Assembly (NCBI GenBank): GCA_002297005.1
Contig: DBIX01000007.1
Span: 13,781-29,804, forward strand
Direction of reading: 5' to 3'
Source of the DNA: Cyanobacteria bacterium UBA791
GTDB lineage: Bacteria; Cyanobacteriota; Vampirovibrionia; Gastranaerophilales; Gastranaerophilaceae
Length of the DNA stretch: 16,024 nucleotides
Shown: piece by piece, positions 6,984 through 14,388 of the stretch
How positions within the stretch are numbered: the stretch's first letter is position 1
How the letters are laid out: each line of letters starts with the position of its first letter
The notes under the pieces: generated by a model
Databases searched by the model: none
What the model was told of the DNA's origin: nothing
What the model saw: only the letters and a program-made list of their open reading frames with translations
Position numbers and translations under genes: made by a program

Positions 6984-7888
6984 TTTCTACTCCTCAAGTA
7001 TCTAAGTACTTTCTCTAACTTTTCGTCTTTATCAATTTGTATATTTATTATCTCATCAGAAAAAGGCTTTGTAAAGGTCAAGCTATAAGCCATTAAAACT
7101 TGTTCTTGCGTATGTATTTTTGAAGTTCCAGCACCATACAAGGTATCGTTCAAAACAGGATGTCCGATTGATGTCATGTGAACTCTGATTTGATGAGTAC
7201 GACCAGTTTTTAGCTCTAATTCTACAAAGGTGTTTTCTTTAAATCTTTCTAAAACCTTATAATAAGTCAAACTTTCTCTTCCGCCCTCAACAATATCCAT
7301 TCTTTGAGGATTTTTAAGACATCTTCCTATAGGTTTATTGATTACGCCATTATCCTCATCAATAACACCTTTTACTACTGCATAATATTTTCTAATAGCT
7401 GTTTTTTCTTTAATTTGTTTTTGCAAAAATTCATGAGTTTTATTATTCTTCGCAACCATCAAAAGCCCTGAAGTGTTTCTATCCAAACGATGCACAATAC
7501 CTCGTCTAAACTCACCACCAATATCAGATAGAGTTTCTGGACAATAATTCAAAAGAGCATTTACTAAAGTGCCAAAGTTTTCTTTTCCAGCTGGATGAGT
7601 CAACATGCCAGAGGGCTTGTTCACAACAAGCATATTTTCATCCTCATAAACTATATCAAGCTTTATATCTTCAGCCTCTAGCGGTTTAACCTCAAAAACT
7701 GACTTATCAAAAGAAACTTTATCCTTTTCTTTTAATGAATAAGAGGGCTTTTTAGGTTTTTCATTCACCAAAACAAGACCTTTTTTTATAGCGTCTTGAA
7801 CTGTTTCTCTTGATATATCTGCAAACATTTCTGATACAAATTTATCAAGTCGTTTATGTTCTTCGTTTTCTTCTATTAGATATTCCAT
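6980..7888 (-). CDS. rluD: RluD-type 23S rRNA pseudouridine synthase (RluA family)
   Basis: Isomerises uridine to pseudouridine in RNA, most likely in large-subunit rRNA. The 302-aa protein has an N-terminal S4 RNA-binding domain (about 12-65, with RLDKFVSEMF and VLVNEKPKKPSYSLKEKDKV). The catalytic domain follows, with YEDENMLVVNKPSGMLTHPA (81-100), the active-site motif GIVHRLDRNTSGLLMVAK (catalytic Asp 136), KYYAVVKG and LKTGRTHQIRVHMTSIGHPVLNDTLYG near the C-terminus. Which rRNA positions it modifies cannot be told from sequence alone; RluD is the best match among RluA/RluC/RluD because of the S4 domain and the lspA neighbour, a common arrangement. It begins 1 bp after the lspA stop with GAAG about 10 nt upstream of the ATG, and overlaps the next gene by 4 nt. 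Confidence 0.93.
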   Translation of the reverse strand: MEYLIEENEEHKRLDKFVSEMFADISRETVQDAIKKGLVLVNEKPKKPSYSLKEKDKVSFDKSVFEVKPLEAEDIKLDIVYEDENMLVVNKPSGMLTHPAGKENFGTLVNALLNYCPETLSDIGGEFRRGIVHRLDRNTSGLLMVAKNNKTHEFLQKQIKEKTAIRKYYAVVKGVIDEDNGVINKPIGRCLKNPQRMDIVEGGRESLTYYKVLERFKENTFVELELKTGRTHQIRVHMTSIGHPVLNDTLYGAGTSKIHTQEQVLMAYSLTFTKPFSDEIINIQIDKDEKLEKVLRYLRSRN

Positions 7889-7889
7889 T

Positions 7890-8408
7890 TTATATATTCT
7901 TCAAAATATTTTTGTGCAATAACAAAATTATTATAGCAATAACACTAATATTTATAGCCATATCAGAGAAGTTGAAAATTGGAAATTCAACAAATGTTAA
8001 TTGAATAAAATCTCTAACATAACCTAAAAATATACGCTCATACAAATTACAGAAAATACCTGACATCAATAATGATGACCAAAATACGGCTTTCATAGAT
8101 AATGTCGTCAAGTTATTAACCGTATAAACTAAAACTACAAGTAACGCTATTACAGAAAGAATTGTAACGGCATAAGGATATTCCTCTAACAAGCTAAAAG
8201 CTGCACCAGTATTTTGAACATATCTAAGTGCAAAGACCGGATTTGAAACAACAAGTCCTAAATCCATTTCGTCTAAAAGCGTATCTGTTAAATACATATT
8301 TGATGCGATAAAGAAAACTAAAGTTATAATCAGATAAGCCATTTTACTGATTATAGGTTGTTCTTGTGCTTTTTTTGATGTTCTAGTTTTTCTTTTCTTT
8401 TTCGCCAT
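7890..8408 (-). CDS. lspA: Lipoprotein signal peptidase (signal peptidase II)
   Basis: Inner-membrane aspartyl protease that removes the signal peptide from lipid-modified prolipoproteins. The 172-aa protein has a basic N-terminal extension (about 1-20, MAKKKRKTRTSKK) and four hydrophobic helices. Key residues are present: Asn 66 in QNTGAAFSL, and the catalytic aspartates in GYVRDF (Asp 133) and FNFSDMAI (Asp 149). Two usually conserved places differ. The first-helix DQxTK-like motif is replaced (ASNMYLTDTL), and the GNxxDR motif reads CNLYER. The catalytic pair being intact argues for an active, diverged enzyme. The ATG lies inside the end of the upstream gene (26-nt overlap), with only a weak GGTAAAAG ribosome site, suggesting coupled translation. 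The RluD-type gene starts 1 bp after its stop. Confidence 0.9.
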   Translation of the reverse strand: MAKKKRKTRTSKKAQEQPIISKMAYLIITLVFFIASNMYLTDTLLDEMDLGLVVSNPVFALRYVQNTGAAFSLLEEYPYAVTILSVIALLVVLVYTVNNLTTLSMKAVFWSSLLMSGIFCNLYERIFLGYVRDFIQLTFVEFPIFNFSDMAINISVIAIIILLLHKNILKNI

Positions 8409-9261
8409 TATCTTTTACCGTAATAAATTTATTTTCAGGTACAACGTTAACTCTGTTTATAATATAGCCAACACCTGTTAAAAGTGTTTCTACTTGTTTA
8501 TCCTTTGTAAGCATTGGTTTTGTAATGCAATAAGTAGCAACTACATATTCATTCAAGTTATCTTTATTTGATTTAAATACTCTTTCTAAAATGCCGTCTT
8601 GAGGGACTTTTCTATAAACCTCTTCTGCATTTTTATGAGGATAAATAATTTTTTCTTGACCTATTGTGGCAATTACAAAAGAATCTCTAGGAACACCTTG
8701 CACATTGAAAGTTACAACATAATCCTTATTTGCTAAAATTCTATTTGGTGCATAAAATTTTATATCCAAATCTTTAGCTTTTTCAAAAGATAAAACAGTT
8801 TGTTCGTCTACAACGTAATCAGAAACAAATTTCCAACTACCTCTTGTATGTTCCAAATAATAAACTACATTTGAAACACTTTTTAAATCACCCATAACAG
8901 ATTTATCATCAATTTTTTCAGTAGTTGTACCAACTAAAATTTCTTCTACTTCTGCAATAGCGTAATTACCGTTAATTTCAATGTTTTTAATATTCATCTG
9001 ATGTTTAATATCAGAATATTTTTTCCACGTTTTGTTAACTATATCAATGTAAACCTTTTTAGGCATAGCATCCACAGTAATATAATCGTCAGAATGTAAA
9101 CCTTTTATACCATCAATATTTTGTTCATTTTCGTATTTAACATATTCATTTAAGACAGCCTTAACTTCTTTTATAGCTGATTGATTAGCATTAACAGTTT
9201 TTGCGTTAACACTTGGTGTCAAAAATAATATAAAAATAATTGTTAAAATAATCTTTTTCAT
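8383..9261 (-). CDS. Exported NTF2-like protein of unknown function
   Basis: The 292-aa product starts with a clear Sec signal peptide (MKKIILTIIFILFLTPSVNA, cleavage probably after residue 20). Residues about 27-152 look like an NTF2/SnoaL-type cone fold: an amphipathic helix (SAIKEVKAVLNEYVKYENEQ), a short turn LHSDDYITVD, a second helix, then alternating strands ending in RGSWKFVSDYVVDE. The second half (about 165-275) is probably a separate beta-rich domain. The role is unknown; such domains often bind small ligands or act as scaffolds. The -10-like TATAAT sits 6 nt before the ATG and an AAGG is 12 nt away, too far for a typical ribosome site, so initiation may be leaderless. It starts 14 bp after the FliI-type ATPase stop and overlaps lspA by 26 nt. 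Confidence 0.7.
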   Translation of the reverse strand: MKKIILTIIFILFLTPSVNAKTVNANQSAIKEVKAVLNEYVKYENEQNIDGIKGLHSDDYITVDAMPKKVYIDIVNKTWKKYSDIKHQMNIKNIEINGNYAIAEVEEILVGTTTEKIDDKSVMGDLKSVSNVVYYLEHTRGSWKFVSDYVVDEQTVLSFEKAKDLDIKFYAPNRILANKDYVVTFNVQGVPRDSFVIATIGQEKIIYPHKNAEEVYRKVPQDGILERVFKSNKDNLNEYVVATYCITKPMLTKDKQVETLLTGVGYIINRVNVVPENKFITVKDNGEKEKKN

Positions 9262-9267
9262 AAATTC

Positions 9268-9296
9268 ATTATACCTTAAACATCTACATTTGCCAT
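9268..9296 (-). promoter_or_regulatory. Candidate internal promoter for the NTF2-like gene
   Basis: A perfect TATAAT (9273-9268 on the minus strand) lies 6 nt before the ATG, with ATGGCA (9296-9291) 17 nt further upstream inside the end of the ATPase gene. If used, transcription would begin at or next to the start codon, giving a leaderless mRNA. The match may be chance in AT-rich DNA; 5'-end mapping would decide. Confidence 0.4.
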
Positions 9297-10625
9297 CATA
9301 TCAATAAGGGTACTAATCGTTGTATCCATACTTACAATATCAGTTGTTCTTTGTTGTAAAAAAGCATTGATTTGAGGCATCATTTGAATAGCAATATCAA
9401 GAGTCGGATTAGAACCTTGTTGATACATACCAACATCAATCAAGTCCTTATTTTCTCTGTATAAAGCCAACAACTTACGCATTTTACCAGCAGCAGCCTT
9501 ATGTTCAGGAGAAGCAATCGCACTCATCAAACGGGAAATACTACCAAGCACGTCAATCGCTGGATAGTGGTTTGCTTCCGCTACTTTTCTTGATAAGAAA
9601 ATGTGACCGTCCGTAATACCACGCACCGTATCTACGATAGGGTCGTTAATATCATCACCTTCCATAAGTACTGTATAAAACGCTGTAATAGAACCTTTTG
9701 GACTGTTACCAGCTCTTTCAAGAACTTTTTGTAACCAAGAAAAGATTGATGGTGGATAACCTTTCATTGTAGGTGGTTCACCTAGTGACAAACCAACCTC
9801 ACGACCAGCCATCGCACAACGTGTAATTGTATCGGTCATTAAGAAAACTTTTTTACCTTGATCACGGAAATATTCACATACGGCAGTTGCCGCCAATAAA
9901 CATTTTTGACGGATTAAAGGCGGTTGGTCACCTGTTGCACAAACAAGAACAGATTTTTTCATACCCTCTTCGCCAAGAGCGTCTTCAATAAATTCCTTAA
10001 CCTCACGACCACGTTCACCGATTAGGGCAACTACGTTTACATCCGCATCAGAATTTCTTGCAATCATACCCAAAAGCGTTGATTTACCAACCCCAGAACC
10101 TGCGAACAGACCCATACGTTGTCCGCAACCGAAAGTCAAACAACTGTCTATTGCTCTTACACCAGTCGAGAACATCTCTGTAATAATAGGTCTTTCAAAT
10201 GGACTTGGTGGTGGACCTTCAATACTTCGCCATTGAGCGTTCGATAAATCTAGAGGATGTCCGTCCATAGGATTTCCCATTGGGTCAATCAATCTGCCTA
10301 ATAAAAATTCACCAACTGGAATTGTAATAGGTTGACCAGTCGAAGATACCAAACAACCTTGACCAATTCCGTTACCGTCCAAAAGCAAAAGCAATTGAGC
10401 AACTTCACCTTTAAAAGCAGCAACTTCAGCTGGTTTTTTCTCACCGGTATTTGTTTCAATGTAGCATAAATCACCAATCTTCAACCCTGGTAATTTAACT
10501 TCTACCGTTAAACCCAATAATTTTGATACAGTACCTTTATATTTATACAAAGAAGTATTTTCAATAACTTGCTTTGCTCTTCTTTTTATACTATCTATTC
10601 TCTCTTGGTCAATTTCGTCAAACAT
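9276..10625 (-). CDS. fliI: FliI/SctN-type export ATPase
   Basis: Homologue of the hexameric ATPase that powers flagellar or type III export at the inner membrane. The 449-aa length is normal. Seen are a beta-barrel start (GTVSKLLGLTVEVKLPGLKIG, from residue 31), RLIDPMGNPMDG (111-122), the EGPPPSPFERPIITE segment, Walker A AGSGVGKST (175-183), the catalytic-Glu motif GERGREVKEF (203-212), Walker B KVFLMTD (259-265), and GSITAFYTVLMEGDDINDP (311-329), which separates it from F1 subunits and Rho. KGYPPS, RKVAEANHYPAIDVL and the C-terminal GSNPTLDIAI follow the FliI pattern. Differences include TRCAMAGRE where TRFAMAQRE is usual. No fliH, fliJ or other export gene is adjacent; its neighbours are exported proteins, polA and lspA. 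There is no Shine-Dalgarno before the ATG; an extended -10 lies 7 nt upstream. Flagellar versus other export use cannot be settled here. Confidence 0.88.
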   Translation of the reverse strand: MFDEIDQERIDSIKRRAKQVIENTSLYKYKGTVSKLLGLTVEVKLPGLKIGDLCYIETNTGEKKPAEVAAFKGEVAQLLLLLDGNGIGQGCLVSSTGQPITIPVGEFLLGRLIDPMGNPMDGHPLDLSNAQWRSIEGPPPSPFERPIITEMFSTGVRAIDSCLTFGCGQRMGLFAGSGVGKSTLLGMIARNSDADVNVVALIGERGREVKEFIEDALGEEGMKKSVLVCATGDQPPLIRQKCLLAATAVCEYFRDQGKKVFLMTDTITRCAMAGREVGLSLGEPPTMKGYPPSIFSWLQKVLERAGNSPKGSITAFYTVLMEGDDINDPIVDTVRGITDGHIFLSRKVAEANHYPAIDVLGSISRLMSAIASPEHKAAAGKMRKLLALYRENKDLIDVGMYQQGSNPTLDIAIQMMPQINAFLQQRTTDIVSMDTTISTLIDMMANVDV

Positions 10626-10632
10626 AATTGGT

Positions 10633-10661
10633 ATTATATCACTTTTTTTAGATTTTAGTAA
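10633..10661 (-). promoter_or_regulatory. Extended -10 promoter at the FliI-type ATPase gene
   Basis: The minus strand reads TGATATAAT (10641-10633), an extended -10 with a perfect hexamer, ending 7 nt before the ATG. A weak TTACTA lies 17 nt upstream (10661-10656) in the last codons of the preceding gene. No ribosome site is present in the 22-bp gap. Together this suggests an internal promoter producing a leaderless transcript. Confidence 0.5.
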
Positions 10662-11286
10662 TTTCTGAATTGATATTCAAATCAATGTATTTGAATATAT
10701 TGCTTACAATTCCTGCAGGGAAGTAATAGTTATTATTTGCAGGAGTGATTTTTATTATAGCATTTTTCTTATCAACAGTTGCAACACTTAATAAAAATTG
10801 TTTTTTAACAACTGAAAATAAAACATATCCGCTTTTTGACTGTACTTCATCAATAGTAAATTTGTTTGCACTAATTGATGCAACTGCTAAATAGAATAAT
10901 TTTTCTGTATCAGTCGGAAAGATTTTCGTACAATTTTGAAAAGAAATCATTTGCGGAGTTGTTTGAGAAACTTGTTGAGTAGCTACAGGAGTAGGACTCA
11001 CACTTGTAGTTGTATAATTCAAATTCTGCGTTGTCTTTGGTGCAGAAATATTCAACGTTGCGTTCTTAACAACAGGAGCATTTGTTGTCTGATTCATTTT
11101 TGGAACATAATTTATGGATGGAGTTACTGTCTGAACAGGTTTTGATGGCGGTTCAACAATGTGAGGTTTGATTACTGGAGCAGAACTAAAAATAGGTTCA
11201 GCCTTAATCACCTCTGCTGAGTATCCAACAGAAGTCATTAAACAAAATATTAATAGTATACCTAATATTCTTACTGTTCTTGCCAT
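10648..11286 (-). CDS. Exported Pro/Thr/Gln-rich protein with a conserved-looking C-terminal domain
   Basis: Not assigned to a named family. The 212-aa product has a signal peptide (about 1-24, ILGILLIFCLMTSVGYSA). A low-complexity stretch rich in Pro, Thr, Gln, Val and Asn follows (about 25-115), likely an extended periplasmic linker. Residues about 117-212 form a compact alpha/beta domain: FPTDTEKLFYLAVASISANKF, then strands such as YVLFSVVKKQFLLSVATV and AIIKITPANN, ending in a helix. This could be a periplasmic or surface adaptor. The ATG lies 16 nt inside the end of polA, with TTAGGT about 8 nt upstream, so it is translationally coupled to polA. The FliI-type ATPase follows 22 bp after its stop. 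Confidence 0.7.
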   Translation of the reverse strand: MARTVRILGILLIFCLMTSVGYSAEVIKAEPIFSSAPVIKPHIVEPPSKPVQTVTPSINYVPKMNQTTNAPVVKNATLNISAPKTTQNLNYTTTSVSPTPVATQQVSQTTPQMISFQNCTKIFPTDTEKLFYLAVASISANKFTIDEVQSKSGYVLFSVVKKQFLLSVATVDKKNAIIKITPANNNYYFPAGIVSNIFKYIDLNINSEITKI

Positions 11287-14066
11287 GTTCTACCTAAGTT
11301 TACATCAACTTTCAAAGGAATTGCAAGAGGCTGATTTAATTCCATAGCCTTAACTACAATTTCTTTTACTTCATCTTGTTCTTCTTTTTGAACCTCGATT
11401 ACAAGTTCGTCATGTACTTGCATAACCATTTTAGATTTTAAATTATGATTATTCAATTGTCTATATGTTTCAATCATTGCAAGCTTAATCAAATCTGCTG
11501 CAGTACCTTGTAGAGGTTGGTTTATGGCAGCACGTTTCCCAAACTCTCTTATCATGTGATTTGGACTTGATAATTCGTTTTGAACATATCTTTTTCTGCC
11601 AAAAATTGTTTCTACATAACCATGAGAAAGAGCGAAAGCAACTGTATTTTCCATATAGTTATGAACTCTTGGATATGTCATAAAATATCTATCAATAAAG
11701 TCTTGAGCCTCGTTTGCAGAGATACCTAAAGCCTTTGCAAGCCCGTATTTTGTTTGACCATAAATAATACCAAAATTTACGGCCTTGGATTTATATCGCA
11801 TTTCTTTAGTAACTTCTTCAACAGGAACACCAAAGACTTTTGAAGCCGTAATTGTATGAACATCATGATTTGTTCTGAACGCTTCAATTAGATTTTCGTC
11901 CTTTGAAACATGTGCTAATAATCTCAATTCAATTTGAGAATAATCAGCTGATAAAATCAAATTGTTTTCTTTATCTTTTGGAATAATACAAGCTCTTAGC
12001 TTGTTACCCTCTTTTGTTCTTGTCGGAATGTTTTGTAAATTTGGATTTGAAGAAGATAATCTACCAGTTGTTGTAACTGTTTGATTATAAGTCGTATGAA
12101 CTCTTTCATCCTTATCAATCAATTCTGGTAATGCATCGGTGTAAGTATTTTTTAATTTTGCATACTTTCTAACTTCAAGAATATATTTGCAAATTTCATG
12201 TTCCTCTGCAAGTTCTTCTAAAACCTCAGCTCCAGTTGATTTTTTTTGTTTTTTACCTTTGCCTTTTAGTTCAAGCTTATCAAACAAAATTTCGCTAACT
12301 TGCTTTGGAGAATTGATATTGAAAGTTTCACCAGCAATTTGATAAATCTTTTCTTCGTAATCTTTAATTTCTGTTTCCATTTCTTTTGAAAGCTCTTGAA
12401 GATAATTTCTATCCAAAGATACTCCAGTAAATTCCATATCTGCAAGAACATAAAGAAGAGGAATTTCAAAATCGCTCAACAATTTCAATTCTTTTTCGTC
12501 TAAATTTTCTTTCCAATATTTTGAAAGTTCTTTAGCCACAAAAGCTCTATCAGACGAATATCTAAAAAGTTCATCTTCCATAGCTCTTTTGTAGTCATAG
12601 ACATCTTTTTTTACCTTTACACTATCAGGCATATTTTCCATAATGTAGCCCAAAAAGTTTAAGGCTTGAACATCTAACTCATGCTTATTTGCTGGATTTT
12701 TAATATAACTTGCAAGAGTTACATCGCACTCAATACCTTTTAAATCAATGCCAGCATTTTTTAGAACATTAATATTATCCTTGCCGTCAAAAGTTATTTT
12801 TTTTATATTTTCGTCTTCAAAAATTTCTTTTAAATCAGCCAAAACTTTTTCTGAATAAGAAACATAGTAAACCTTATCTTTTAGAGCAAAAGTCAAAGCA
12901 ATAATTTCATTATTTATAGCATTTTTAAAGTTTGAAACAATATCAACAGCAAAAGCTTTTTCTTCTTTTATTTTTGAAACAAGAGAAGATATGTCTTCTT
13001 TTAAAATTTCTTTTTCATAAGATAAAGATTTATCATTCACAATATCTTTTGCAACATCAGCAAACAAACCTAATTGCATTGAACCATCAGCATTTTGAGT
13101 TGATTGAGGAGTTTCAAACAACGATTGTTGAGCCGGTTGTGGTTTTTGTTGAACAGTTTCAACCTTTTCACCTTTATTAAAAGCTCTCATAATTTTATCA
13201 ATACTTTTGATAAAAGAATTTAGTTGATATTTTCTCAAAAAGTCCAAAGCCTCTTGCATTTGAGGAAGTTCAATTCTTGCACTTTCGAAATCAAAATCTA
13301 TATCAACATCTCTAATAATTGTTGCAAGTTTTTGGCTCAATAAAGCCATATCTTTGCCATCACAAAGTTTTGTTTTAACAGATGGTGGAGTAAGATTTTC
13401 ACAATCAGCTAAAATATTTTCTAAAGTTTGATATTGTGCCAAAAGTTTTTGAGCAGTTTTTTCGCCAATACCTTTAACCCCAGGGATATTATCTGAAACA
13501 TCACCTCTTAAAGCTTTATAATCAATAACTTGGTTTGGATAAACCCCCCATTTTTCAAAAACTTTGTCCCAATCATATTGGATTAGTTTTCCACCATAAG
13601 GAATTAAAACTTGTGTTAAACCCTCTTTGTCAATTAATTGGAAAGAGTCTTGATCACCTGTAAGAATATATGTTTTATCGCCTTTTTCAGATGCCATTTT
13701 TGAAATTGTACCAATCAAATCGTCTGCTTCAAAACCCTCTTTTGTATAAATAGGAATATTAAAAGCTTTTAAGCCCTCACAGATATAGCCTAATTGTTGA
13801 TGCAAAGAATCAGGCATAGCCTCTCTTTGACCCTTATAATCCTCGTACATATCTGTTCTAAATGTATGACGGCTAACGTCAAAAGTCACAACAAGAGAAT
13901 CTGGGTTAATATTTTTGTTCTCTAATAAATCAAAAATAGCCTTGAAAAAGCCATATACAGCCCAAGTTTGGACATTGTCAGAAGTCTGCATATTAGTACG
14001 TTCCAGAGCATAATATTGTCTGAAAGCTAAAGCGTGTCCGTCAATTAAAATCAATGTCTTTCCCAT
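11271..14066 (-). CDS. polA: DNA polymerase I (degenerate proofreading domain)
   Basis: Fills gaps in repair and removes Okazaki RNA primers. The 931-aa protein has an intact 5'-nuclease domain (1-290; LIDGHALAF, FEADDLIGT, LTGDQDSFQL, ALRGDVSDNIPGVKGIGEKTA) and a Gln-rich linker (about 300-335). A 3'-5' exonuclease-like domain (about 345-515) and a complete family A polymerase domain follow. Motif A is SADYSQIELR (706-715; metal ligand Asp 708), motif B RYKSKAVNFGIIYG (757-770; Lys 761, Phe 765, Tyr 769) and motif C VHDELV (His 885, Asp 886, Glu 887). The exonuclease metal ligands look lost: the DxE motif reads DIV (375-377), and the later Asp positions are Asn or shifted. Proofreading is therefore probably absent, as in Taq polymerase. 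No ribosome site precedes the ATG. It heads the long minus-strand run and overlaps the next gene by 16 nt. Confidence 0.97.
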   Translation of the reverse strand: MGKTLILIDGHALAFRQYYALERTNMQTSDNVQTWAVYGFFKAIFDLLENKNINPDSLVVTFDVSRHTFRTDMYEDYKGQREAMPDSLHQQLGYICEGLKAFNIPIYTKEGFEADDLIGTISKMASEKGDKTYILTGDQDSFQLIDKEGLTQVLIPYGGKLIQYDWDKVFEKWGVYPNQVIDYKALRGDVSDNIPGVKGIGEKTAQKLLAQYQTLENILADCENLTPPSVKTKLCDGKDMALLSQKLATIIRDVDIDFDFESARIELPQMQEALDFLRKYQLNSFIKSIDKIMRAFNKGEKVETVQQKPQPAQQSLFETPQSTQNADGSMQLGLFADVAKDIVNDKSLSYEKEILKEDISSLVSKIKEEKAFAVDIVSNFKNAINNEIIALTFALKDKVYYVSYSEKVLADLKEIFEDENIKKITFDGKDNINVLKNAGIDLKGIECDVTLASYIKNPANKHELDVQALNFLGYIMENMPDSVKVKKDVYDYKRAMEDELFRYSSDRAFVAKELSKYWKENLDEKELKLLSDFEIPLLYVLADMEFTGVSLDRNYLQELSKEMETEIKDYEEKIYQIAGETFNINSPKQVSEILFDKLELKGKGKKQKKSTGAEVLEELAEEHEICKYILEVRKYAKLKNTYTDALPELIDKDERVHTTYNQTVTTTGRLSSSNPNLQNIPTRTKEGNKLRACIIPKDKENNLILSADYSQIELRLLAHVSKDENLIEAFRTNHDVHTITASKVFGVPVEEVTKEMRYKSKAVNFGIIYGQTKYGLAKALGISANEAQDFIDRYFMTYPRVHNYMENTVAFALSHGYVETIFGRKRYVQNELSSPNHMIREFGKRAAINQPLQGTAADLIKLAMIETYRQLNNHNLKSKMVMQVHDELVIEVQKEEQDEVKEIVVKAMELNQPLAIPLKVDVNLGRTWQEQ

Positions 14067-14072
14067 ACGGTT

Positions 14073-14101
14073 ATTTTCGCATAAATTTTGGTAAAAGACA
14101 A
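14073..14101 (-). promoter_or_regulatory. Candidate polA promoter, possibly leaderless
   Basis: On the minus strand TTGTCT (14101-14096) and GAAAAT (14078-14073) are spaced by 17 nt, and the -10 ends 6 nt before the polA ATG. The intervening bases contain no Shine-Dalgarno. This is the same layout as at the ATPase and NTF2-like genes downstream. The -10 matches consensus at only 4 of 6 positions. Confidence 0.35.
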
Positions 14102-14134
14102 ATGATTAAGTTAAAAAGTCATTCCTAAAAAACA

Positions 14135-14260
14135 TGTCATTCTGAAAGCGTAAAAATTTGTAAGTGGAACGAACTTAAATTTTGAGCTGTTCAGAATCTT
14201 ACCAATGAGAAATGGCAAAATTTAACACTGGTAAGATCCTGAATCAAGTTCAGGATGACA
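14135..14260. repeat. Inverted pair of one palindromic intergenic repeat
   Basis: Two copies of one repeat face each other. Copy B (14229-14260) begins TGGTAAGATCCTGAA, has a 5-nt loop TCAAG and ends TTCAGGATGACA, making an 8-bp perfect hairpin at 14236-14256. Copy A (14135-14204), read on the other strand, begins TGGTAAGATTCTGAA and ends TTCAGAATGACA. Its loop is expanded to about 43 nt, with a further AT-rich inverted repeat inside (AAAATTT/AAATTTT). The copies are 24 nt apart, so the whole forms a larger palindrome. From memory, CCTGAA/TTCAGG repeats of this kind are scattered between genes in many bacteria. Confidence 0.8.
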
Positions 14261-14306
14261 TGAAAGGTATGGCAAGACTTGTTTGTCGCAATATTTATCC
14301 CTTTGG

Positions 14307-14334
14307 ATTGCTACGTCACTATGCTCCTCGCAAT
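14307..14334. repeat. Second type of dispersed palindromic repeat (ATTGC...GCAAT)
   Basis: The minus strand reads ATTGCGAGGAGCATAGTGAC followed by GTAGCAAT, an imperfect palindrome with ATTGC/GCAAT ends. It resembles the widespread intergenic repeat with core GCGAGGAGCGAAGCGACG that I remember from many unrelated bacteria. A lone GCAAT (14288-14292) upstream may be a decayed neighbour copy. It is richer in G and C than the flanking genes. Family membership is from memory. Confidence 0.6.
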
Positions 14335-14338
14335 AACA

Positions 14339-14377
14339 TAACAGAGGGGCGAAGACTACGGCTTCGCCCCTCTGTTA
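14339..14377. terminator. Strong 16-bp hairpin, candidate terminator or repeat
   Basis: The arms TAACAGAGGGGCGAAG (14339-14354) and CTTCGCCCCTCTGTTA (14362-14377) pair perfectly around a 7-nt loop. It is by far the most stable hairpin I found in the window. No clean T run follows on either strand (AATCTCATTTTGTT on plus, TGTTATTG on minus), so it is not a textbook intrinsic terminator. It lies 39 bp past the stop of the 499-aa gene, where it could still end or protect that transcript. Confidence 0.5.
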
Positions 14378-14388
14378 AATCTCATTTT

